64,000 nucleotides of DNA from Saccopteryx bilineata (taxonomy: Eukaryota; Chordata; Mammalia; Chiroptera; Emballonuridae): NCBI RefSeq assembly GCF_036850765.1, contig NC_089492.1, positions 204,165,681-204,229,680 of the forward strand, in the 5' to 3' direction. The position numbers and the translations under genes are program-made. Positions 46,501-60,000 of the stretch are shown here, piece by piece. Under the pieces are notes generated by a model. That model ran no database searches. It was not told where the DNA came from and was given only the letters and a program-made list of their open reading frames with translations. The first letter of the stretch is position 1; every line of letters starts with the position of its first letter.

Positions 46501-48021
46501 TAAATCCTGGTTTAGGGTGGAGTCAGATAATTAAATTTTTAAATGACCTCACATAAGATTTTGAGTCAGACTCTTTTGTTACAAAAAAATATACAAATAG
46601 TCAATGAACAAATGAAAAAGTGCTCACTAATTATTTATCTGGGAAATGTAAATCAAAACCATGTTGAGATACCACTTCATACCCAATTGGATGGCTAGAA
46701 TAAAAAAAGACATAATAATAAGCCTTCATGTGGATGTAGGGAAATCAGAACCCTCATATGCAGTTGGTGGGAATGTAAAATGGTGCGGCCACATTGGAAA
46801 ACAGATAGTTTCTCCAATGATTAAACAGTTACCATATGATCCAACAATTCCACTCCTATGTATATACCCAAGAGAAATGAAGACATGTCCACATAAAATT
46901 TTTTTTTTTTGTATTTTTCTGAACTGAGAAGCAAGGAGGCAGAGACAGACTCCTGCATATGCCCGACTGGGATCCACCTGGCATGCCCATGAGAGGGCGA
47001 TGCTCTGCCTGTCTGAGGCTTTGCTCCTTTGCAACCAGAGCCATTCTAGCGCCTGAGGCCGAGGCCATGGAGCCATCCTCAGCGCTTGGGCCAACTTAGC
47101 TCGAATGGAACCTTGGCTGCAGGAGTGGAAGAGAGAGATAGAGAGAAAGCAGAGGGGGAAGAGTCGAGAAGCAGATGAGTGTTTCTCCTGTGTGCCCTGA
47201 CTGGGAATTGAACCTGGGACTTCCACATACTAGACTGCTGCTCTACCACTGAGCCAATTGGCCAGGGCCTCCGCATAAAGTCTTATTTACAGACATTTAT
47301 AGCAGTGTTATTTCCAGTAATCAAAAAGGAGAGACAACCCAAATACCTATCAGTGGATGAACCAAGAAACAAATGGGGTATGTTTATACAGTGGAGTATT
47401 TCTTAGTCATAAAATGGGATGAAGTATTGGCACATGCTACAAGTAAGATGAACATTGGGAAGATTATGCTAAGTGAAGAAAGCCAGTCACAAAAGCCCAC
47501 ATAATGTATGATTCTTTTCATATGAATATCTAGAATATGGAAAGTTATAGAAGCAGAAGTAGGTAAGTGGTGGTTTTGGGCTGTGGGTTTTATAGGCAGT
47601 AATATTTAAGGCAGGGGTCGGGAACCTATGGCTTGTGAGCCAGATGTGGCTCTTTTGATGGCTGCATCTGGCCCGCAGACAAATCTTTAATATAAAAAAA
47701 TAATAACATTAAAAATATAAAACATTCTCATGTATTACAATCCATTCATTTCCTACCGCTCATGTTCATGGTTGCAGGTGGCTGGAGCCAATCACAGCTG
47801 TCCTCCGGGACAACAAATTTTTATGGGATAATGCATAACGTACATGGGTGGTTATATGGCTCTCACGGAATTACATTTTAAAATATGTGGCGTTAGCCTG
47901 ACTTGTGGTGGTGCAGTGGATAAAGCGTCGACCTGGAAATGCTGAGGTCGCTGGTTCGAAACCCTGGGCTTGCCTGGTCAAGGCATATATGGGAGTTGAT
48001 GCTTCCAGCTCCTCCCCCCTG

Positions 48022-48069
<48 letters not shown>

Positions 48070-51000
48070 GTCTCTCTCTGTCTCTCTTTCTCTCTCCTCT
48101 CTAAAATGAATAAAAAATAAAAATAAAAAAAATAAAAAATGTGGCGTTTATGGCTCTCTCAGCCAAAAAGGTTCCCGACCCCTGATCTAAGGGAAAAGGT
48201 ACCAGGTTTCTTTATGAGGTATTGAAAATATTCTAAAATTGATTATGGTGATTCTTGCACATACCAACAGATATACTAAAAACCTTTAGATTTTTTGATT
48301 TAAAGGGGTGAATTGTTTGATATGTGAAACATATCTCAATCAGGCTTTTGTTTAAAAAAACAGAGCTAAATTACAGTTACTGTTCTTTGTTACTGTATTT
48401 TATTTTTTAACGTATTTTATTTAAGTGAAATCAAGTGCATTTAACCAAATAAGACATTCAAGGATCTACATAAATAAAAGCTAAGGAAATATTTTCAGCA
48501 TTCTTTATGAAAACATATAGCAAAATGATATGCAACAAATATTTTACTTGTATTTGTACAATGAATTATTATTTTTTAAAAAAATTTTTACTTACTGATT
48601 TTAGAAAGGAAAGGAGAGTGACAGAAGCATCCATCTGTTTCTGTATGTGCCCTGAGCCGGCAACCTTTGCTTATTTATATGATGTTCTGATCAACCCAAC
48701 TATCCAGCCAAGGCTACAATGAATTATATTTTGATGTTTTATATTAACTTTATTTTTGCCTTGATGACTAAGAAGTGTTTTGTCTTTCCAAGGTTGATGA
48801 TATTGCAGGGAAATTATTCTCTTCTTTAGAATTAAAATTTGATTGTCTAATCTAGTTAGGACTGCAGAAGGATTAGGTAATTATAATGAATGAATGTTCT
48901 AAACTTCTATTCAGTTTTATCAGATTTTTACATTCACTTTTTCTTTTCTATTTTTTTGTGACAGAGACAGAGAGAGGGACAGATAGGGGCTGACAGACAG
49001 GAAGGGTGAGAGATGAGAAGCATCAATCCTTTGTTGTGGCTCCTTAGTTGTTCATTGATTGTTTTCTCATATGTGCCTTGACCAGGGAGCTACAGCAGAG
49101 CGAGTGACCCCTTGCTCAAGCCAGCGACCTTGGACTTCAAGCCAGCGACATTTAGGCACATCCACTTTTAAAAATAAGATCTATTGGCCCTGGCTGGTTG
49201 GCTCCGCAGTACTGTTTTGGCCTGGCTTGTGGAAGTCCCAGGTTCAATTCCTAGTCAGGGCACACAGGAGAAGCACCCATCTGCTTCTCCACCCTTCCTC
49301 CTCTCTTTCCTCTCTGTTTCTCTCTTTGCCTCCTGCAGCCAAGGCTCAATTGGAGCAAAGTGGCCCGGGTGCTGAGGATGGCTCCATGGCCTCTGCCTCA
49401 GACGCTAGAATGGCTCCAGTGGCAATGGGCAACAGAGTGTTGCCCCAGATGGGCTGAGCATTGCCCTCTGGTGGGCATGCCAGCTTGATCCTGGTCGAGC
49501 ACATGCAGGACTGCCTCCCCGCTTCTAACTTCAGAAAAATACAAAAAAAAAAAAAAAAAGATCTATTGAACATTATAATGAATTTATTAAGAGTGTATTC
49601 CAGGGGTCCCCAAACTACAGCCCGCGGGCTACATGCGGCCCCCTGAGGCCGTTTATCTGGCCGCCGCCGCACTTCTGGAAGGGACACCTTTTTCATTGTT
49701 GGTCAGTGAGAGGAGCATAGTTCCCATTGAAATACTGGTCATTTTGTTGATTTAAATTTACTTGTTCTTTATTTTAAATATTGTATTTGTTCCCGTTTTG
49801 TTTTTTTGCTTTAAAATAAGATATGTGCAGTGTGCTTGTATTGACTGGGTTGCCACAGGCACAGTTTTTCCTCGGCTTGGATCTACGTGCCACAACCTGG
49901 TTCGGCCGTTTGTGCCGCGGCGTGGATCTATTCACCCCCTTTGCCCGCCTTAGTTTCTATATTCTCAGTTCCCAGTGAAAGCAGCCCTGTTTAGGTTAGT
50001 GAGGAAGGCAGAGCATTTCTTACTCCCTATTCCCTTCGGAGTTTGATTATATATTTAGCCAATTTTTCGCTCGACCATACCTTTGGGTGTATTGCGAAAC
50101 ATCTGGAGGCTCCAAGGATAGGTTTTTCTGTTTCTGGTTGAAGATCTTGTTGAGTTTTGGGGGAGATTTATCGGTATCGCTTCCTACTGCGCCATTACTC
50201 TGACGTCATCTCTCGATATGTGCAGTGTGCATAGGGATTCGTTCATAGTTTTTTTTATAGTCTGGCCCTCCAACGGTATGAGGGACAGTGAACTGGCCCC
50301 CTGTGTAAAAAGATTGGGGACCCCTGGTGTATTCCTTTGGCCTGACCAGGCGGTGGCGCAGTGGGTAGAGCGTCGGACTGGGATGCAGAGGACCCAGGTT
50401 CGAGACCCCGAGGCTGCCAGCTTGAGCATGGGCTTATCTGGTTTGAGCCAAAAGCTCACAAGCTTGGACCCAAGGTCCCTGGCTCGAGCAAGGGGTTTCT
50501 CGGTGTGCTGCAGCCCCGTGGTCAAGGCACATATGAGAAAGCAATCAATGAACAACTAAGGTGTCACAACGAAAAATTAATGATTGATGCTTCTCATCTC
50601 TCTCCCTTCCTGTCTGTCTGTCCCTATCTATTCCTCTCTCTGACTCTCTGACACTGTAAAAAAAAAAAAGAAAAAATGTATTCCTTTGATATTGCATGTG
50701 CTAAAACGTGGTGCTAGCTTTCAAATGATTATTAATAAAAAGAGAGAGAAAGGAAAGAATAAGGAGGCCAAAATAAGTTCTAGTTCAAAATTGCATTTTT
50801 ATTATGTACTTTTGGATATTTTGACAATATGTTTTGTTCTTTGAATTTCATCTTCACTTAAATTGCTTAAGGGTTAATACAGGTATTCATTTTTATAAAA
50901 GTGGGATTGTAGTTCTTTTTCATAATACTTAGCTAGTACTTAAGTGTGTATTGCACACTGGGCTATGCATTAGAAGGATATAATGTGAATTATTTAAGTT

Positions 51001-54000
51001 GCACATCAGCTTACTCAGGTATAGATATGAGCATCAAACCCACCAAAGCAGAGAAAACAGTCACAGAGCAGATAAATAACTTGCTGCCCAGGTCATACTA
51101 CTAGTAAATGACAAAGTCCAGGTTTTTATTCCAGGACAAATCTTGCTGTAGAAACCTTCACTTCAACATCCGTGTGATTATAACAGAAAATTGCTTTGTA
51201 TTTTCTTGTCCTCTTTTAAAACATCTTTTTTCTAATTATAACATTATAGACATCTTAGTGTATCATTTTTGAAAAAAATATTTGAAATTACAGATATTTG
51301 ATTCCTCAAAATGTGTGAACTATGTGTGAAGCTAGAATATGAAATTCAGGAAGATTTGAATACTGTTATAAATTTACTTTCCTGCTATGCTTTGCAAATT
51401 GGTATCTATATTGTTTAATAAAAAATAATATTTTAGAATTCTGGAAACCTGATATTCAGTGGAATGTGTGTTGTAGAGATACCTTTCATATTGTGTTAAT
51501 AGAGAATAGTTTTGATAGTTCTAGAATAGGCAATTCAGTTGATACCCTTGGGGCAGATTCCAGAGATGACATACAGGTATAGTTAAGTAAATATTGCAGT
51601 TTGATACAGAAACTGATTTGCTGTTAAAGCAGATAAATGTAATTCAGCTTTTTTTTCTTCCTTTTTAAACAATAATTTAGGACAATGTGAGTGTAGCTAA
51701 GAATGAAGCCAAAATTCTGTAGTCGTTTCAGCCTTTCACTGTCAAGTGTGAGGTGGGCATTTTGAAAGGTATTTGCTGAATATTCAGGAATAAGAGGTCT
51801 TGCAGGATAGTCTGGATGATTTATTGAAAAGCAGTAGGAAAGAAGCCGTATTTTGTCATTTGGTTGAAAGTACAACCATATATCATAGCTTTAGCATATG
51901 AAAAGGAAATGCAATTACTTCTAGTTTGAGGTCATATACCTGTAGATTTTCCGTACAGTGAGGGTTTTAGGGAAATTGATGATATTGAAAATGGTTAATT
52001 AATAAGTATATATTTAAGCTCTTATAAAATGATGAAAATCTAGATACTGAATTTTAAGATATTGATTTTATATAATTTTGCAGTGCTGCTTAAATATTTG
52101 TATACTGTCAAGTTTATAAATCCCCAGATACTCATGATTTTGCATTAGGTATTTTTATAGGCATAATCCAAAATGAAAACAGTGCATAAAAGAAAGTTTA
52201 AGGACAGATAAGTTTTTTTTAAGTCTAACCTTATATGTATTTTAAGGAAGAACCTGCTCGCAATGAGATATTTCACACCATGTGAAGTAGATGGACATAA
52301 TAAAAAAAGAAAAGAAGGCCCTGGCCAGTTGGCCCAGTGGTAGAGCATCAGACCAGCGTGTGGGTTTCCCAGGTTTGATACCTGATCAGGGCACACAGGA
52401 GAAGCGACCATCTGCTTCTCTGCCCCACCCTCTTCTCTTTCTTTCTCCCTCCCATTCTCCTTCTCGCTCTCCCTTCCTCCACGCCTCTCTCTTTCCCTCC
52501 TACAGCTATGGTTCAGTTGGTTTGAGCACATTGGCCCCAGGTGCTGAGAATGACTCTGTGGAGCTACTGCCTCAGGTGCTAAAAATAGCTTGGTTCCAAG
52601 CATGTCCCCAGATGGGCAAAGCATTAGCCCCAGATAGGGGTTGCCGGGTTGATCCCAGTTGGTGTACAAGCAGGAGTCTGTCTCTCTATTTCACCTCCTC
52701 TCACTTGGAAAAGAATAAAAATAAAGTTTTGGGGAGGATGTGGAAAAATTGTAAACTTCACACATTACGGTTGGGAATGTAAAATGGTGCAGCTTCTGTG
52801 GGAAACAGTGTGATTGTTCCCCAAGTCATTAAACATACATAGACTGACCATATATATGACCCAGCAATTCCATTCCTGGGTGTATGCCTCATAGAATTGA
52901 AAAAGAGTATTCAAACAAAACCTTGTACACAAATGTTCGGAGCAGCCAAAAGGTGGAAACAACCCAATTGTTTATCAACAAATGATGGATAAAAAATCAT
53001 GTGATATATTCACACAATGGGATATTATTTCAGCCATTAAAAAGGCAACAGGAACTAATACATGGTACAACATGTAAGTGAACCTTAAAAACATACTAAA
53101 TAAAAGAAGCCAAACAAAAAATGCCACATGTTGTATAATTTCATTTATATGGGATATCCTGAACGGGAATCCGTAGAGACAGAAAGCAGATTAGTAGTTA
53201 GCAAGGGATTGGGGAAAGTGTAAGTGGGGAGTGACCACTTAATAGGTATGGGGTTTCCATTCAGAAATAGGAAATTTCTGAAACTAGTGATGATGGCTGT
53301 ACAGCATGTGATCCACTTAATGCCACTGAATTGTTCACTTGGAAATGATTAAAATAGTAAATTTTATACCAAGTATTTTATTACTTTATTATATTTGCAT
53401 TAAAATGTTTTTTAAAAAGAGGAAAACCAACATTTATTTTAGAGTTTATACATTTTAAGAAATTTTGGGAAAGCTATCATAATACATATGAGTTTTTGTA
53501 TCCAAGGCTCTCCAGTTTTCATTTAGTTCTCATTTAGTTTCCATTTTAATATATGGTCAGGTTACTGTTACTTCAGTGTTTCATAAACTTGTTATTCAAG
53601 ATGATTTTAGGTCAGTGATTTTCAACTTTCTTCATGTCATGGCACACATAAACTAATTGCTAAAATTCTGCAGCATACCAAAAATTCTTTGCTAGTCTGA
53701 CGAAAAAAAAGTAGGTGTAATTTTGATTCATTCACACTGGACAGCTATTGTTGTGTTGGCTATTGTAATATTTTTTTCTTTGACAATCTAAGGGAAAAGA
53801 GTTCAGTTCGCCTGACTTAAATAGGTATTGCATATTTTAAAACTTGTGACACACTGGTGTGCCTGCTGTGGCACACTGGTTGAAAATTTGTTTTTTTAGG
53901 TGACATGGATATTATTGCTTTAAACAAAAATAAGAAAAAATGATTAGATTTAAAGAAAAGTATAGACAGTCACATAGATGAAAAGTAAATATGGCAAAAT

Positions 54001-57000
54001 TCATGATGATTGTATTTAAATTAAATTTCAGAAATACTGGGTAATCTTGAACTCTGATTTTTTTTGTGAGCTCAATTTAGACTACTATCATCAAGTAAAC
54101 TTTGTATGTCTGTACTTTATGAACTGCGGACTGGGAAGGGAAAATGGAAAAATGATCTGTAGTCTTGACATTTTTGTCTGATATCCTAGCAAAAAGTGAT
54201 CCGAAAAATGAAGAAGAAGAAAAGCGGCGAATTGAGGCTCGACGAGAGAAGCAAAGACGCAGAAGAGAAAAAAACAGTGAGAAATATGGAGATGGATACA
54301 GGTTTGTACTTAGTAGTCAGAAAATTGGGCTTGTTAAAAAAACATTTTCTGGAGAGGACAAATCAACTGGAATGTGAAAAGACTTCTGAACATTCAATGA
54401 AAAGTTTAATTGAAAATATATCGGAATACTTTTTATTTTTTCTTTATATTTACTTGCAATTACCATTTAGAAAATACAAGAGAAAGAAGTCCCCTTCAAT
54501 AATGGTAATTCAAAAATAAGTGTCTGAAATACAGTATTGATAAAAAGAAATATATGTCATAAAATGAAGAAGACCATGGTCTTTGAGATTTGACTATATG
54601 GGGACATAATGATTTTTTTCAGTAGAAAATTAAATGTTACAAATATATCAGTTCTTTCCAATCCTGATACTGAAGAAAATTCTGAAAGAGTAGATGAGTA
54701 GATACTGGCTTTTCTAGATACCAAAATATTAGAAAGCTGCAATAGTTAAAAATATGTGGTAATAGAAAAAGGTTTTAAGTGTAACTGAATTCTTAACGTG
54801 TAAGCAGATGCATTATAAGTGAGAATGTAATGTGTAAGAAAGAAGATAATGCAAATGAAAGGGGAATTGCTTGAGCAACTGAACAAGAACCAGAAAAATA
54901 GTTTAGATTCTCTTAAACCAGTGAGGATGAATCTAGATTAATTTAAAAACCTGAAAGAGCCTGACCTGTGCTGGCGCAGTGGATCAAGCGTTGACCTGGA
55001 ACGCTGAGGTCGCCGGTTCAAAACCCTGGGTTTGTCTGGTGAAGGCACATATGGGAGTTGATGCTTCCTGTTCCTCTCCCTTCTCTCTCTCTCTCTTTCT
55101 TTTCTAAAATGAATTTAAAAAAAAACAAACCTGAAATAAAATGGTATATAAAAGGAAAATAAAATGGAATATTTTAATTTCTTGCAGAGGCAAGAAAATT
55201 TTATTTTCTGTGTTTAAAAGTTCTACATAGCCCTGGCCGGTTGGCTCAGCGGTAGAGCGTCGGCCTAGCGTGCGGAGGACCCGGGTTCGATTCTCGGCCA
55301 GGGCACACAGGAGAAGCGCCCATTTGCTTCTCGACCCCTCCGCCGCGCTTTCCTCTCTGTCTCTCTCTTCCCCTCCCGCAGCCAAGGCTCCATTGGAGCA
55401 AAGATGGCCCGGGCGCTGGGGATGGCTCTGTGGCCTCTGCCTCAGGCGCTAGAGTGGCTCTGGTCGCAACATGGCGACGCCCAGGATGGGCAGAGCATCG
55501 CCCCCTGGTGGGCAGAGCGTTGCCCCATGGTGGGCGTGCTGGGTGGATCCCGGTCGGGCGCATGCGGGAGTCTGTCTGACTGTCTCTCCCTGTTTCCAGC
55601 TTCAGAAAAATGAAAAAAAAAAAAATAGTTCTACATAAATTACAAAAGGAAATGATGACCAGATTTGTTAAAATAAATATTTAAAACAAAATGAAAGCAA
55701 AAAGACTTGGGAAGTATAATAAATACGAAAAATGCTTAATGTTTCAGTTAGATAAATATCACCAAACCAGACTTTTTTAAAAAGTAAGGAAACATGAATA
55801 ATACATAATTCAGTGAAGGAAGAACAGCTAGTTAATAATTTTAGGGAAAATGTTGCAAGTCACTGTAAGTTAAATGAACTGAAAAAAATTTTTTTTTTTT
55901 AATGGCACATGGGGTTGGGGGCAGACAGGGACAGACAGGGAAGTAGAGATGAGAAGCATCAACTCATAGTTGTGGCTCCTTAGCTGTTCATTGATTGATT
56001 TTTCATATGTGCCTTGACTGGGAGGCTCCAGCTGAGCCAGTAACCGTGGGCTCAAGCCAGCAACCATGGGGTCATGTCAGTGATCCCATGCTCAGGCCAG
56101 TGACCCTGTGCTCAAGCTGGTGAGCCCACACTCAAGCTGGAACCTTGGGGTTACAAACCTGAGTTCTCAATTCCAGGCCATTTCTCTATCCACTGTATCA
56201 GTCAAAGGATATATAATTTTCTGGGGACTATATAGTGTAGTTATAACCACCAGAAGCAATTTAGCAGTTTAAAATAATGTCTTGGAATTTTTAATACTTT
56301 TTGATTTTTCTAAGAAAATAGCCTAATACCTTTTGATCTTTCTAAGAAAATAATCTAAAAATATAGAAGACTTTTATCTATAAATATGCCCATTGCAACC
56401 TTATTTATAATAATATATTTAAACATGCAGTGCATACCAGCAGTAGAGTGTGAACAAGTATATAAGATTAGACACATCCTTTCATGGCTTTTAGGCTATT
56501 GGTTATAAAGCCTGAAACAACATGCAGAAAGTGCTGGCAAAATAGAAAAATATAGGAAAAAACAGGTTTAATAGTGGCTCATATGGGAAATTATACAAAA
56601 ATTAATAATAATACAAGAGTAAACTCATTTATTCACAACCATAAACCTACTTTTGCCCTACCCTGAATATATATATGTAAGTTGTAAAGTTATGTGTAGA
56701 TAAAAGAGAGACTACTAGAAAAAATGAAAATTGATATTTTTCCTCTGAAATCTGCCTAGGTACTATGTATGGTAGGAAATAAATAGTATAAAGTTTGAAA
56801 AGTAAGTTCAGTGTTTTTCCCATTCAAACAAAGTACTACAGTTTTGCTTTATAAAAAGGAACTTGTTTGTGTAGTATGAAGGGAATAAAAATGTTTTACC
56901 TAAGTGTTTTCTGGATGCATAAAACTTTTTCTTATTTCCAAAGATAACATTGTAAGAGAAGAATTTACAAACCTTTTTAAGGAGGTATTTTTTAAATGTT

Positions 57001-60000
57001 TAAGTTTTCTCATACATTTAAAAAATGTAACAGGATACTCTATTATTACTCAATTTTAATTTATACATTGGTTTTGTCCATGTAATAGGTAGTAAAAAAA
57101 GATTCAGTTACATCTGATTCCCAGATTATTTTGTTTGATTAGAGTATCTTTCATATTAGTCTGTTCTAGGTATTAGTTGTATAATCTTTGTGTGCAGCTT
57201 TAATAACTTTTAACTATGCTCTTTTTGGTATGTTTGACTTAATTTTTTGGGACCTGAGAAACAATAGTATTAAGCTTATTAAGAAGCTAACTTATAAAAA
57301 GAAGTTTTAAGGGGCAGCTATCTTGTGGTTCTTGGGCGTATCTCCCACAGATATAATTTCTTCTTTTTTTTTTACAGAGGTAAAGTCAGAGAGAGGGATA
57401 GACAGGGACAGGCAGACAAGGAATGGAGAGATGAGAAGCATCAATGATTAGTTTTTTGTTGCGCATTGTGACACCTTAGTTGTTCATTGATTGCTTTCTC
57501 ATATGTGCCTTGACCGTGGGACTAAAGCAGACCGAGTAACCCCTTGCTCGAGCCAGCGACCTTGGGTCCAAGCTGGTGAGCTTTACTCAAACCAGATGAG
57601 CCTGTGCTCAAGCTGGTGACCTCGGGGTCTCGAACCTGGGTCCTCGGCATCCCAGTCCGACACTCTATTTATTCACTGCGCCACCACCTGGTCAGTCATT
57701 TCTTCTTGAAAAGGGTAATGGGCTTACTTTGCAGTGAATGCTTTGTATCAAATGTGTAAGAGTCCGAAGATTTTATAATGTAGGATTAATTTTTTTATTT
57801 ATTTACATTGAATACCCATTTACAATTGTGGGTTTGGATATGGTAGATCCATGTTAATATATATCGTGATTTGGAGAAAATAAATGAGCTTTCATTTAGC
57901 TGTTTTCTCCATAATTCTAAATATAAATCCAGTGACATAACTGAGAGTATCAGTTCAATTAAAGTGTCATTTTAGAATAAGAATTTTTAAAAAGGGTCAA
58001 ATTATTTTATCAACAATTTTACTTTGACTTAGAATTAAGAGGTTGACAGTAAAAAACTATTTTTGTGATATAGATATGGATAGCTGAATATATATATATA
58101 TATGGATATTTGAATGCTTTTGGTAATAAAGAAGGTAGAACGGTAAGGAAACCAGAGGGAAAAGAATGGGTTTTTCTTATTTTATTTTATTTATTCATTT
58201 TAGAGAAGAGAGACAGAGAGATAGAGAAAGAAGGGGGGGGGGAGGAGCAGGAAGCTTCAACTTCCATATGTGCCTTGATCAGGCAAGACCAGGGTTTTGA
58301 ACTGGTGACCTCAGCATTCCAGGCTGATGCTTGATCCACTGCGCCACCACAGGTCAGGCAGGAATGGGTTTTGAGAGGTGTAGACAAACAGTATTTGGTA
58401 AAGAGTGACAAAAGAGAAATACAAAATAGTGGTATAGCAGATGACTTCTACAGTGGAGTGCAGGGAAATGGATCAGTGGGTTTGAACTGATTTGGGATTG
58501 GTAGGGATGAAGTAGAAAATGTTAGGCAGCCCTGATAAAGGTCATGGTTTAAGGTAAAAAAGCAAAGAAACATGTTTTTTTCATGTTCAGGAAATGGAAA
58601 GCTATGTAGATTGAAAATTACTGTAGTGAGGTGGAAGGTGTAATTTCATTAAAACGCTAAATGAAGACACTATATGCCAGATACTGTTAAAGGTATTAGT
58701 GGGTAAAGCAAAAAGAGAGATAGGAGATATTAAAGTAAGAGCTTTTCTAAATGGTCGCTGAAAGAATTTTGACCTTTGTTTTTGAGCTTTAAGGAACCAG
58801 TGAGGCCTTTTGAGCAGTAATGTGCTGTTGTCTCCTTTAGGAAGTAATTAAATAATTACTGTGCCCCGGACTGTTCTTAAGGTTTTATATATATATTTAA
58901 AATCTTCATCTCATTAAGATAAAACTAAGGACCAGAGAAAGAGAAAGTTAAGTAAATTGTTCAAGGTCACACAAAGGGGATAGGATATAAACCTAGCAGT
59001 TGGCTCTGGATCCCATACTCTTAACCAGGAAAATAAATCTAATAGTAATGTAAGGAATTAATTGAAAAGTGGAGACTAGAGGCAGAGAAACCAGTTAGGA
59101 AATCATTGTCATAATTCAAGGAACAGGAAATAAGAACATGTAAGATTGGAACAGTTAAATGTAGGAGAAAAAGAGGGAATTCATTCTGGAGTGGCTGCTG
59201 AGCTCCTAAATGTGTGCATTTGTCCAGACCAGTCATCCTAAAGTGATCTTTAGGGAGCAAGACTTTTGATTACCCAAGAGCTTCACGGGAGTGAATTATG
59301 ATGGTCTGATATTGTACCTGGCTGTGTTGATGTTACTTTAGTGGTTTAGAAACAGGAGGTTGGAACGGAATGTAAAACAAGTAGTGGAACTTTGGAAATT
59401 GACACTTCTCGAGGTTGGCTTTGGCTTTCTAATGTTGAGGCTTGAAGTGGAGAGTTTAGGATTAGATTAAATAGATAACACTAATTCCATCTTTTATACC
59501 CAGAAGCTCCAGGATGGGCCAGAAATGCAAAGTTGTATAATGACAGTGTTGTCCAAATAGGTGCTTAAAGAAATAGTGTTTTTTTTCTGACTTGTAAAAT
59601 AGAAGAAAGGAAATTATTTATGCTAGTATAATTAGTTTCATTGTTATCTTTCTGTGAACTCTGTGTGTAAAAGGTAATATTTAAAGAAAAATTTTTTTCC
59701 CTTACAGAATGGCATTCACGTGTTCATTTTGTAAATTTCGAACGTTTGAGGAAAAAGATATTGAACTGCATCTGGAAAGTTCTTCACACCAGGAAACCTT
59801 GGATCATATTCAGAAACAAACTAAATTTGATAAAGTAGTTATGGAGTTTTTGCATGTAAGTAGCTGTATTTGAAGTGAAAAGCACTTTATCTGACATTTC
59901 AATTTCTTATTTTTTTATACTTCTCTATCTCCCATTTTATGTTTCTAATGTTTTACTTTACCTTTTTACTTAAAGAGTTATTTTGAAATTATCCCAGAAT

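Larger units (their letters stand above)
46308..54189 (+). other. ZNF326 intron 6 (7.9 kb), repeat-rich
   Basis: The most repeat-laden intron: two L1M 3' ends, two hAT derivatives with nested insertions, a third hAT remnant near the 3' end, and SINEs of all four families, listed separately. Stretches 50.7-52.3 kb and 53.9-54.19 kb look mostly unique. Confidence 0.8.
54302..59707 (+). other. ZNF326 intron 7 (5.4 kb)
   Basis: Contains SINEs of three families, a mariner half-element, and MIR/L2-like remnants, listed separately. The 56.7-57.35 kb and 57.7-58.1 kb parts are AT-rich with no feature that I can name. Confidence 0.75.
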
